Origin: Planctomycetota bacterium
Lineage (GTDB): Bacteria; Planctomycetota; Phycisphaerae; SM23-33
Length of the DNA: 11,156 bases
NCBI GenBank assembly: GCA_021160865.1
Contig: JAGHBS010000041.1
Coordinates: 1-11,156, forward strand
Reading direction: 5' to 3'
Below, in pieces: positions 1 through 6,691 of the stretch. The notes beneath the pieces are model-generated. The model saw nothing but the letters and a program-made list of their open reading frames with translations, was not told the DNA's origin and did not search any database. The position numbers and the translations under genes are program-made. How positions within the stretch are numbered: position 1 is the stretch's first letter; each line of letters opens with the position of its first letter.

Positions 1-2
1 CA

Positions 3-680
3 AATACCCTCGCAGTGGTTGATTATACCGTCAGGATGATTATCGAATTGAACCGACGATTTTGGCCAATGACGCATCCGATACCGCCGGAAGAGTTCAT
101 GGCATTACGAAAACAATCGTACGGACGATTCATATCCGGACTTACACTGGGGATAATCGGGCTTGGCAGAATCGGCTCACGTGTAGGTCGGGCTGCCGTT
201 GGGCTTGGGATGAAGGTAATCTACAATGATATCCGCAAGGTCGAGCCTGATTATCCTGCTGAATCCGTCGATAAAGATACGCTCTATGCCAATAGCGACA
301 TCGTTACCCTTCATGTACCGTTGACCAATCTGACACGGAATCTGATAAACGCCGATACGCTCGCCCGATTTAAGCCCGGCGCCCAGCTAATAAACTCTGC
401 CCGAGGTGCTTGCGTGGTGGCAGCTGACCTTGCTGAAGCGATAAAGGCAGGGCGAATTTCCGGAGCCGCTATTGATTGTCATTACCCAGAACCCCCACCA
501 CCTGATTATCCGTTATTTGGACTTGAAAACGTCATCCTCACTCCTCACATTGCTGCTCGTGTCCCTGCTGCCCTTGCTGCTATGTGCGAGGTTGTCTATG
601 ATGTAGTAGCCGTCCTGCAGGGTAGAAAACCAAAGTATCCTGCTGACGATTACATTAAATCGATGGGAGAAAGTTTTTAA
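3..680 (+). CDS. D-isomer-specific 2-hydroxyacid dehydrogenase, 5'-truncated by window edge
   Basis: NAD(P)-dependent oxidoreductase interconverting a 2-keto acid and a D-2-hydroxy acid in the cytoplasm; the substrate cannot be told from sequence. The reading frame is open to the left edge, and its first residues (NTLAVVDYTV) match the family segment just before the nucleotide-binding domain, so the N-terminal catalytic half lies outside the window and the GTG at 15 is not the real start. Visible signatures in order are the Rossmann motif GLGRIG (159-176), the NSARG segment with the catalytic Arg (codon 402-404), the PEP segment with the catalytic Glu (489-491), and TPH with the catalytic His (546-548). 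All three catalytic residues are present, so the protein is probably active. The usual aromatic or Val residue before the Glu is replaced by an unusual HYPEPPPPDYP stretch. Family assignment is firm; the subfamily (phosphoglycerate, glyoxylate or other) is not resolved. Confidence 0.93.
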   Translation, partial: NTLAVVDYTVRMIIELNRRFWPMTHPIPPEEFMALRKQSYGRFISGLTLGIIGLGRIGSRVGRAAVGLGMKVIYNDIRKVEPDYPAESVDKDTLYANSDIVTLHVPLTNLTRNLINADTLARFKPGAQLINSARGACVVAADLAEAIKAGRISGAAIDCHYPEPPPPDYPLFGLENVILTPHIAARVPAALAAMCEVVYDVVAVLQGRKPKYPADDYIKSMGESF

Positions 681-752
681 TTCAAAAATTCAAAACAATC
701 TGCATACGTGGAATAATAACATGAAAATAGCAATTACATCCCTAACGTTTGA

Positions 753-777
753 TGAAAGAAAGGTAAAACCTTTTTCA
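753..777 (+). terminator. Weak terminator-like hairpin after the dehydrogenase gene
   Basis: An AAAGGT arm (759-764), an AAA loop and an ACCTTT arm (768-773) are followed directly by further T residues. An outer TGAA/TTCA pairing (753-756 with 774-777) could extend the stem across a two-base bulge. It lies about 75 bases after the dehydrogenase stop and directly upstream of the next promoter, where a terminator would insulate the two units. The stem is short and AT-rich, so the call is tentative. Confidence 0.35.
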
Positions 778-805
778 TTGACAGGAATGGTGATATTTTT
801 ATAAT
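778..805 (+). promoter_or_regulatory. Perfect sigma-70 consensus promoter for the HEAT-repeat gene
   Basis: TTGACA (778-783) and TATAAT (800-805) are both exact consensus hexamers, separated by 16 bases. Transcription would start near 811-813. That leaves a 5' leader of about 54 bases before the ATG at 866 and would leave the alternative GTG at 815 almost leaderless, which supports 866 as the start of the downstream gene. The match is seen directly; activity is inferred. Confidence 0.72.
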
Positions 806-865
806 TGCCTCGGAGTGTTTTGGATGATTAAGCAACAGGATAATCTCGTTTATCTTGGAGAAACC

Positions 866-3094
866 ATGAGAAAATCAGATGCAAGTTATGGAGTAGTGGT
901 TCTGACCATCGTATTGATCGTAGCATTGATGACAAGCATTGCTATTTCACAAGAACCGATCGGTACAGCTGCAACAACCGTCGATAAGAAGCTCGCTGAC
1001 CTTTGGGATAACTTTATCCACTGGATACGTATGGGAAGGGCAGACCTTGCCCGTAGTTATGGAAAGGCAATACTTAATGCCAAACCCGACCCGCGAAAAC
1101 TCTATTACCTCTCAATACAGACCGATAAGGGTGGGGTTACCCTCTCAAGGGGGAGAGCATTGAAGGACCTTGCACCTATCGTGGATAAGATAAATGCATT
1201 GATAACTATTGGTGCAAAGCAGCTGCGGACTGACCCCGTCGAGATTGAAAAATGGATTCATATGCTCGGTGGAACGCCTCGACAAATGTTAATTGCCACC
1301 GAACGATTAGCACGGTCAGGCGAGTATGCCGTTCCACAGATAATCGCAAAACTCACCGATTGGCGCACTCCTGCGATATTGCGAACTCGTCTAATAACAA
1401 TCCTCCCGCGATTGGGTCAGGGCCAAGGCGTTGCCAATAGGGTATCGGTGGTTCGTGCCTTATCAGCATCCTTGCAGGTAAATGATCTTACCGTCAAGAC
1501 AGCCATCTGCAGGGCATTGGGAAAAATTGCATATCCGCAAGCTGGCCCGTACCTGAAAGAACTGTCCGAAAAGAAGGGATTACCTGAAGAAGTCCGTCGG
1601 GCAGCATTGGCAGCCCTCGGTGCGTGCGTCGGAAACGCTTCAAAGAAACCCGTTGCAGAACTATTTTACGATGCGGCTTTGAAGTACTACAAGCATAGCG
1701 AATCTTACATGCCTGATGTCCGATACAAAACTGCCAATGTATGGTACTGGAAAGAGGGGCTCGGTTTGAGTTACAAGGAAGTTCCCCGAGAGATATTCGA
1801 CGAAGTTTATGCAATGCGTTTAGCCAAAAAGGCATTGGAGCATGACCCTACCTTTGATTCAGCAGTGATAATCTGGATTGCTGCTAATCTCCGAAAGGAA
1901 GCGGAATTACCTGCTGGTACCAAAGACCCGACGCATCTGCCAGGCCAACCCGGCGCAAAGTATTACGCCCTTGCAAGTGGAGCAAAATACCTTCAACGGG
2001 TACTTCAAGTTGCCTTAGATGACGGTGATGTATCAGTAGCAATCCCGGCGATACAAGCATTGGCCAAGACTGCCGGTGCAAAAAATCTCGTTGCGACGGT
2101 GGAAGGTGGTGCCCAGCCGCTGGTCTCTGCATTGAGCTATCCTTCACGAAGGGTTCGATACCTCGCTGCTGAAGCACTTGCATTAGCAAGACCCCAAAAA
2201 CGATTCAACGGCTGGAATCTCGTCATCCCGGTACTAATCGAGGCATTACGAGGTACTGGAAGAACTGCAACGATATTAGTCGATGCCAATCTGGGACATC
2301 GCAACAAGATAAAGGCATTGCTTCGAGATAATAACTGCGATGTCGTCGATGCCGATTCGCTCGGAAAGGCGCTGTCAGAAGGAAGGAAACACGGTGGAGT
2401 GGATTTGATTGTACTGGCATCGAACATCACGGCACCGGATATAACCAAGGCTATTACTGCTATCAGGTCAAATCCTGTTCTTGTCTTAACACCCGTTATC
2501 ATAGTAGCTTCATCCGACGATCTCCCTGCTGCAAGGAAGCTGGCAAAAGCAGACAATCTAATTATCGTTCTTCCTGATGAAAAGGTCACTGCTGAAGGCA
2601 TTTCATCAGCAATAAAGTCAGCCCTTGCGAAATCTACCGGTAGCCCGATAAGTGAGAAAGAAGCTGCCCAGTGGTCAATCCGTGCATCGAAGTGTCTGAA
2701 GTTGTTAGCGATGACGAATAACCCCGTATATGACCTTACCGATGCGACTGCTGCACTGATATCTGCCCTATCAGATAAGCGTGATGATGTACGGATAGCG
2801 GCTGCTGAGGCACTTGCCCAGATGCCTTCAGCAAATGCCCAGCGGGCTATTACCGCACTTGCCCTGGACGGTAGTGCCCCGGAAGACGTTCGTGTGGCTG
2901 CCTTTGCCGCTGCCAGCGAATCATATCGACGATTTGGAAACCAGCTTACCGATGATCAAATTAACGCCATCATCGAAGAAGTTACCGGTACTGGTTCGTT
3001 GAAAATCCGAAACGCTGCTGCTCAGGCAATGGGCGCATTGGCGCTGCGTTCGGAAAAGGTAAGGCAATTAGTCCGCTCCGCTAAGCAACTGTAA
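866..3094 (+). CDS. Exported HEAT-repeat protein with an inserted degenerate receiver-like domain
   Basis: The protein has 742 residues and no recognised enzymatic function. The ATG at 866 is chosen because GGAG (857-860) sits 5 bases upstream and because residues 1-28 then form a clean signal peptide: a basic start, a hydrophobic run at about 9-27, and an AIS/QE cleavage site. A frame-compatible GTG at 815 would put 17 polar residues ahead of it. After a helical lead, HEAT-like helix pairs occupy about 125-255, a TPR-like helical stretch lies around 270-345, and more HEAT repeats run at about 370-463. Residues 466-590 have the alternating beta-alpha order of a CheY-type receiver (ILVDAN, VDLIVLAS, TPVIIVAS, NLIIVLP as strands). 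HEAT repeats resume at about 605-735. In the receiver-like part Ala518 occupies the phospho-Asp position, Ala548 the conserved Thr/Ser, and Leu569 the conserved Lys, so phosphorylation is not expected. HEAT solenoids usually scaffold protein-protein contacts. Location is inferred to be periplasmic or surface. The gene is monocistronic and converges on the DUF192 gene. Confidence 0.85.
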   Translation: MRKSDASYGVVVLTIVLIVALMTSIAISQEPIGTAATTVDKKLADLWDNFIHWIRMGRADLARSYGKAILNAKPDPRKLYYLSIQTDKGGVTLSRGRALKDLAPIVDKINALITIGAKQLRTDPVEIEKWIHMLGGTPRQMLIATERLARSGEYAVPQIIAKLTDWRTPAILRTRLITILPRLGQGQGVANRVSVVRALSASLQVNDLTVKTAICRALGKIAYPQAGPYLKELSEKKGLPEEVRRAALAALGACVGNASKKPVAELFYDAALKYYKHSESYMPDVRYKTANVWYWKEGLGLSYKEVPREIFDEVYAMRLAKKALEHDPTFDSAVIIWIAANLRKEAELPAGTKDPTHLPGQPGAKYYALASGAKYLQRVLQVALDDGDVSVAIPAIQALAKTAGAKNLVATVEGGAQPLVSALSYPSRRVRYLAAEALALARPQKRFNGWNLVIPVLIEALRGTGRTATILVDANLGHRNKIKALLRDNNCDVVDADSLGKALSEGRKHGGVDLIVLASNITAPDITKAITAIRSNPVLVLTPVIIVASSDDLPAARKLAKADNLIIVLPDEKVTAEGISSAIKSALAKSTGSPISEKEAAQWSIRASKCLKLLAMTNNPVYDLTDATAALISALSDKRDDVRIAAAEALAQMPSANAQRAITALALDGSAPEDVRVAAFAAASESYRRFGNQLTDDQINAIIEEVTGTGSLKIRNAAAQAMGALALRSEKVRQLVRSAKQL

Positions 3095-3162
3095 TCTACA
3101 TCGAAAAGAATGAAAGAAACAATAGATTAGGGATTCTCATAAAGACATCAGAGATTCTGCAG

Positions 3163-3618
3163 CTAAAATCTTATATTGCGGAAAATCACCTTATCGCCCA
3201 CCTTCACTCCTGCTCGTTTTAATTCTCCTGCTGATACTTCCAATGCAAACCTTACAGGGTACTTACTGGAATACACGCGCTCAGGATGGTGCGGGTCGGG
3301 TTCGACCTCCATCGTGTACATACTGACTACCTTCATATCATCGGAAATGAATGCTATATCTATTGGGAAGGTGCAATTAAGCATCCAGAAGGTCTGAACA
3401 TCGCTTCGTGGGAAGATAAACAACATCCCCTTCCCCGATGGTAATTTCTCCCTGCCTGAAAGTCCTCTCTGACGAGAAGTCGCATCGGCTGCTAATTCAA
3501 CCTGCCAGACACCTTTACCTATCTGCACTTCAGGAGACTCACCGCCCCGATTGCATCGGCAGGATGGCATCAGTAAAGCGGACAATATCACCGATATTAT
3601 CAATGTTCGCACCATCAT
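3163..3618 (-). CDS. DUF192 family predicted lipoprotein
   Basis: A 151-residue protein of the DUF192 family (COG1430), whose biochemical role is not established. Its conserved core is easy to see: RQRGLSGRE (about residues 49-57), GKGMLFIFP (62-70), FWMLNCTFPIDIAF (77-90), then a basic and acidic C-terminal part ending in VGDKVIF. The ATG at 3618 (or the adjacent one at 3615) is preferred because it begins directly with a short hydrophobic signal sequence leading to Cys20 in LMPSC, a non-canonical but plausible lipobox. Upstream starts (ATG at 3654, TTG at 3675) would add a polar extension before the signal, and none of the candidates has a strong Shine-Dalgarno site. It lies 72 bases after the VTT-domain gene on the same strand and is likely the last gene of that operon. 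Family assignment is confident; lipidation is inferred. Confidence 0.9.
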   Translation of the reverse strand: MMVRTLIISVILSALLMPSCRCNRGGESPEVQIGKGVWQVELAADATSRQRGLSGREKLPSGKGMLFIFPRSDVQTFWMLNCTFPIDIAFISDDMKVVSMYTMEVEPDPHHPERVYSSKYPVRFALEVSAGELKRAGVKVGDKVIFRNIRF

Positions 3619-3690
3619 AATTATCGCTTCGCTATAGCACTCCGATCGTCCCATTACAAGGTTATAAGAAAACAAAAATGAAAGATATTT

Positions 3691-4452
3691 TTAGAGTTGC
3701 TCGTTCCTGACTGTTGATGAGGAATGTAAAAATCTGCCTCCGATTTTAATCACCGATATAATAATCGCCACCGCTAATAGTGCCAATGCGACGATCCATC
3801 CGTGCTTACCCATCTGAAATGTAATAGCTGCGATTATAGCGTATCGAATCCACCTGCCAATGAAATTTGCAACGATGAACCGCTTCAATGGATACCGATG
3901 AGAAGCCGATAGCATACGCACCACATCGATGGGGACGGGTAAGATATTGAAAATCATCAAAAGCGTAAAAGGCCTGCGACTAAACCATTCAAGCGCACGA
4001 GAGTAGAGTTTTGTAGAGTGAACCTTTGCAATTCGCTTATGCCTGATCATCCATGTAAAGATGTGGAAATCATTCAGATTAGCCATCGTGGTGGCAGCAG
4101 CACCGATGGAAGCGACTATCACAACGGTTCCGATGAGAGTCGCTGCCGGTGCAAAATCCCTCAATGCAACTGCCGATACCATCACTCCCGTTGGTAGTGG
4201 TATGAAGGTGGAAGAAATTGACATATATATTGCAAAGATAAGCAGTTTCAGCATCGTCCCTGCTGAGGCAGCTGAATTAGCAGGACTGCGAATAAGTCTG
4301 ATTAAAGAAATCTTACTGTGCACTGCCAGCACTATCGCTGGGATAAGCAGGGCAAGTAAGCACGTACCGTACACGCCAATCCATCGTTTCAGTGAGAGGT
4401 TATCCTGCCCGATAAGATCAATATCATGTATTTCCGTCGATAATTTTTCCAT
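3691..4452 (-). CDS. VTT/SNARE-associated (DedA-like) integral membrane protein
   Basis: A 253-residue inner-membrane protein. Hydrophobic segments appear at about 24-45, 67-90, 101-122, 160-177, 191-213 and 218-237. The IPLPTG motif after the second segment and the PVPIDVVR...YPLKRF block (about 172-192), followed by a conserved NFIGRW turn, resemble the VTT (SNARE-associated/DedA/TMEM41-like) fold. Members of that family are lipid scramblases or transporters such as undecaprenyl-phosphate flippases; the substrate here is unknown. The ATG at 4452 lies inside the end of the ABC ATPase gene, giving a 29-base overlap. A GAAAG just upstream can serve as ribosome site, and the overlap suggests translational coupling. 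It is shorter in the conserved re-entrant loops than typical DedA, so a distant subfamily such as YqaA-like is possible. Confidence 0.75.
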   Translation of the reverse strand: MEKLSTEIHDIDLIGQDNLSLKRWIGVYGTCLLALLIPAIVLAVHSKISLIRLIRSPANSAASAGTMLKLLIFAIYMSISSTFIPLPTGVMVSAVALRDFAPAATLIGTVVIVASIGAAATTMANLNDFHIFTWMIRHKRIAKVHSTKLYSRALEWFSRRPFTLLMIFNILPVPIDVVRMLSASHRYPLKRFIVANFIGRWIRYAIIAAITFQMGKHGWIVALALLAVAIIISVIKIGGRFLHSSSTVRNEQL

Positions 4453-5107
4453 CTTTCATATAAACCACTCGTGAAGCGGCTGATGCCACCGTTGGTGAAT
4501 GCGTTATCATCACTACGGTCAAGCCGTCTTGCTCGTTTGCCCGTTTGAACATCTCCAGCACGGTTTGAGTATTGGCTGAATCTAAGCTGCCTGTTGGCTC
4601 GTCAGCAAGGAGTATATCAGGCTTATGCGCTATCGCACGTGCAACGGTAAGGCGCTGTTGCTGACCCATCGACATCTTCTCCGGGCTCTTCCTTGCTACT
4701 TCGGCAACACCCATCGAAGCAAGTAGTCTATCAATCCCATCGGTATCAAGTCCGCGAATCTTCAATGATAAAGCGATGTTATCATACCCGCTCAACACAT
4801 TAAGCAAATTAAACCGCTGGAAAACAAAGCCAATTTTTCTTCGTCTGATGGCAGCCTGGGTTTGCTCGTCCATATAAGTTGTATCCTGACCATCAATGAT
4901 GATGCTTCCACTATCAGGTTTATCCATCAGTCCGAGTAGATGCAGCAAGGTGCTTTTCCCACAGCCGCTCGGACCCATCACCGCAAGAAATTCACCTCTC
5001 TCGACGCGCAGGTCAAGCCCACGAAGCACATGCTCCCTCACCTCACCTGCCTTGAAGGATTTGTGCAAGTTTATTGCCTCCAGAATGTATCGGTTTGAGT
5101 TAGACAT
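4424..5107 (-). CDS. ABC transporter ATP-binding protein, LolD/MacB type
   Basis: A cytoplasmic ATPase of 227 residues, the usual length for the LolD/MacB/FtsE class, which powers FtsX-like permeases. Motifs seen: Walker A GPSGCGKST (45-53), Q-loop Gln97 in GFVFQRFN, signature SMGQQQR (146-152), Walker B ILLADE (165-170) with the catalytic Glu170, D-loop SLD (174-176), and switch His203. The signature carries Met in place of the first Gly of the usual SGGQ, a mild departure. GFVFQ.FNLL and DEPTGSLD are characteristic of this MacB-like class. The start lies 36 bases after the stop of the permease gene, its certain partner. In this class the pump generally works as a mechanotransmitter on lipoproteins, peptides or other envelope substrates rather than as a simple importer. 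Ribosome site is weak (GCGAG). Confidence 0.93.
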   Translation of the reverse strand: MSNSNRYILEAINLHKSFKAGEVREHVLRGLDLRVERGEFLAVMGPSGCGKSTLLHLLGLMDKPDSGSIIIDGQDTTYMDEQTQAAIRRRKIGFVFQRFNLLNVLSGYDNIALSLKIRGLDTDGIDRLLASMGVAEVARKSPEKMSMGQQQRLTVARAIAHKPDILLADEPTGSLDSANTQTVLEMFKRANEQDGLTVVMITHSPTVASAASRVVYMKDGKIIDGNT

Positions 5108-5143
5108 CTCGCATCGCTAATAATTTCATTCAATCTATGATTT

Positions 5144-6355
5144 TCACTCCAGCGTCAGTATCTCTGCAGGATTCATCCTCATTGCACACCATGCAGGATA
5201 TACTGCTGCCAATATCCCACCCCCAGCAGCTGCCAGGATAGATATCAATACCCATCGAGGACTAATCTCGACCGTCAAAAGTGGTAAAAATGCCTCTATT
5301 ATCGCACCGGCTACCGGTGCCAATAAGATACCCATTACCGTTCCCATTCCTGTCAATATCATTGCCTCGGTGAGGATTTCTCGCAGGATGAACCGTCGCG
5401 TTGCCCCCATTGACTTAAGTATCGCAATCTCGCGCCTGTGCTGAATGACGATAGTATAAAGCGTAACGAGGACAAAAAGCATCGCTACGATTAACGTGAT
5501 TGTATTGACTGTATCAATGTAAAGGTACATTATTCCAAAGCGGGCTTCGAGCATGTTTCGATATTGTCCCAGCGAGGTTGCTTTCAATCGGCTTGTGGTA
5601 TTTATCTTCCTGATAACATCCCCCATAGTGGAAGTATTGTGTAGCTTGGCGAAAATCAATGTGTACCTTCCCGTGGACAAATCCATAAGCCACTGTGCCG
5701 TTGCAAGCGGGATAAATGCTCGAGCCAATACGCCTGCTGGTATCTCTCCAACGATTTTGAACCTATGCCCTGCTACGTAAACCTTGTCGCCGATTTTCAA
5801 CCCCGTTGACCGGGCTAAACGGGTATCAATAACCATCTCAAGCCCACCCCGTCGAGCAAGTTCTGCACGGGAAATACTCAGCGTCTCTTCGCTCGGCGTG
5901 GTGAGTTTCGCTTCGAGCCATTTAGCAAATTTGTTGTGCGGATCGAATATCCTGCCAGTCAGTTTTTTACCCGGCTTTTCGATTAAAAGGTGAAAATCTT
6001 CAGGCTTGATGCCCACGATATTGCAATTCACTTTGGCAACTTTGCCCTGCAATATGCAAATCGGAACAAGGTAATCGATAACAGGCTTACCCCCCACTTT
6101 GAGGCTTTTTAGCATCTTCAGGTCGCCTCGTCCAACTCCCCCGCCACCGATGGTTGTAATGTTATCGCTCCAATGAGCAGGATAGACAATGATATCAGCG
6201 TTGACGCCTTGCCATCTCTTGGCAATCTCCTCCAACGTGCCCCTTGCTAAACCCGATAGGGTAATTAACATGCATACCGCAATCGCTACCCCCAACGCAC
6301 TCAACAAACTACGAAGACGATGATGCAATATGTTAGCCAATGGCAATGGAAGCAT
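5144..6355 (-). CDS. ABC transporter permease, MacB/FtsX (LolC/E-like) family
   Basis: A 403-residue inner-membrane permease. The layout is the standard four-helix type: TM1 at about 14-36, a large extracytoplasmic MacB-type domain (about 40-270), then TM2 (281-303), TM3 (328-357) and TM4 (367-391). The cytoplasmic loop after TM2 holds the family hallmark REIAILKSMGATRRF (308-322), which contacts the ATPase, and the C-terminus NPAEILTLE is also typical. With a single permease gene beside a single ATPase gene, a homodimeric transporter is expected. No periplasmic adaptor or outer-membrane partner is visible in the window, so the substrate (lipoprotein, peptide, lipid) is open. ATG at 6355 has AGGG 8 bases upstream. 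It follows the 65-aa gene by 21 bases. Confidence 0.93.
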   Translation of the reverse strand: MLPLPLANILHHRLRSLLSALGVAIAVCMLITLSGLARGTLEEIAKRWQGVNADIIVYPAHWSDNITTIGGGGVGRGDLKMLKSLKVGGKPVIDYLVPICILQGKVAKVNCNIVGIKPEDFHLLIEKPGKKLTGRIFDPHNKFAKWLEAKLTTPSEETLSISRAELARRGGLEMVIDTRLARSTGLKIGDKVYVAGHRFKIVGEIPAGVLARAFIPLATAQWLMDLSTGRYTLIFAKLHNTSTMGDVIRKINTTSRLKATSLGQYRNMLEARFGIMYLYIDTVNTITLIVAMLFVLVTLYTIVIQHRREIAILKSMGATRRFILREILTEAMILTGMGTVMGILLAPVAGAIIEAFLPLLTVEISPRWVLISILAAAGGGILAAVYPAWCAMRMNPAEILTLE

Positions 6356-6376
6356 CTAATCTACCCTACATAACCA

Positions 6377-6574
6377 CTATGCACCTATCCTGTGAAAAAG
6401 ATTAACCATTCCTTTCACTTTATCGAGATTGTAAATGGCTAAGCGGTAATTGTCGAGCGTGCTAACCAACCTCATCCCAAGTAGCCTGCTGGCAAAATGA
6501 ATAGTCCTGATACAAATAAACCCCTGCAGCAAAATTCCATCTTCCAGCCTCACAGCACGATTATCCTTTCGCAT
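6377..6574 (-). CDS. Small hypothetical protein, 65 aa, first gene of the ABC operon
   Basis: Not recognised. The ATG at 6574 is chosen because AAGGAA lies 7 bases upstream, one of the clearest ribosome sites in the window, on the - strand. A frame-compatible upstream ATG at 6640 would make 87 residues, but would run across the + strand ilvD promoter and its inverted repeat. The 65-residue product starts MRKDNRAVRLEDG, is basic, and has a moderately hydrophobic middle (LLQGFICIRTIHFASRLLG) without a clear transmembrane helix. It ends 21 bases before the permease start, so it is probably co-transcribed with the transporter. Whether it is truly coding rests on the ribosome site and position only; a homology search for the 65-residue product would settle it. 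Confidence 0.5.
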   Translation of the reverse strand: MRKDNRAVRLEDGILLQGFICIRTIHFASRLLGMRLVSTLDNYRLAIYNLDKVKGMVNLFHRIGA

Positions 6575-6606
6575 CGTCAATTCCTTTAAATAGACCAAAC
6601 ATATCA

Positions 6607-6635
6607 TTGCCACTAATACGCTTCGGGCGTATACT
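6607..6635 (+). promoter_or_regulatory. Sigma-70-like promoter for ilvD
   Basis: TTGCCA (6607-6612) and TATACT (6630-6635), each 5 of 6 to consensus, are separated by the optimal 17 bases. The start would fall near 6642, giving a 50-base leader that carries GAAGGAG (6678-6684) 7 bases before the ilvD ATG. The leader is too short for a classic attenuator, and no leader peptide is visible. Confidence 0.65.
6616..6632. promoter_or_regulatory. Inverted repeat in the ilvD promoter spacer, possible operator
   Basis: ATACGC (6616-6621) and GCGTAT (6627-6632) are perfect inverted arms around TTCGG. The dyad covers the spacer between -35 and -10 and enters the -10 hexamer, an ideal place for a repressor dimer. 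It also lies about 40-60 bases upstream of the divergent small gene, so it could serve both directions. The symmetry is seen; the regulatory role is inferred. Confidence 0.4.
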
Positions 6636-6691
6636 CGCATTACTATGATTCAAGTGCATTTGAACCTGTTGGTTATTGAAGGAGTGTCTCT

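Noticed and set aside
721..804. 27-codon open frame starting MKIAITSLTF between the dehydrogenase and the HEAT-repeat gene
   Set aside because: It has no good ribosome site, contains the terminator-like hairpin, and its last codons are the -35 and -10 boxes of the downstream promoter. A decayed gene start cannot be excluded.
1680..1960. Possible full TPR domain in the HEAT-repeat protein
   Set aside because: Only one helix pair (around AKKALEHDPTFDSA) looks TPR-like, too little for a domain call.
2137..2601. 154-codon open frame on the - strand inside the HEAT-repeat gene
   Set aside because: It lies wholly antisense to a clear coding gene, its product resembles no family, and it has no ribosome site I could see.
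3095..3162. Bidirectional terminator expected between the convergent HEAT-repeat and DUF192 genes
   Set aside because: Only four-base stems could be drawn and no T tract is suitably placed, so no terminator is annotated.
6575..6640. N-terminal extension of the small - strand gene to the ATG at 6640 (87 aa)
   Set aside because: The extension has no ribosome site and would run across the ilvD promoter and dyad, whereas the ATG at 6574 has AAGGAA 7 bases upstream.
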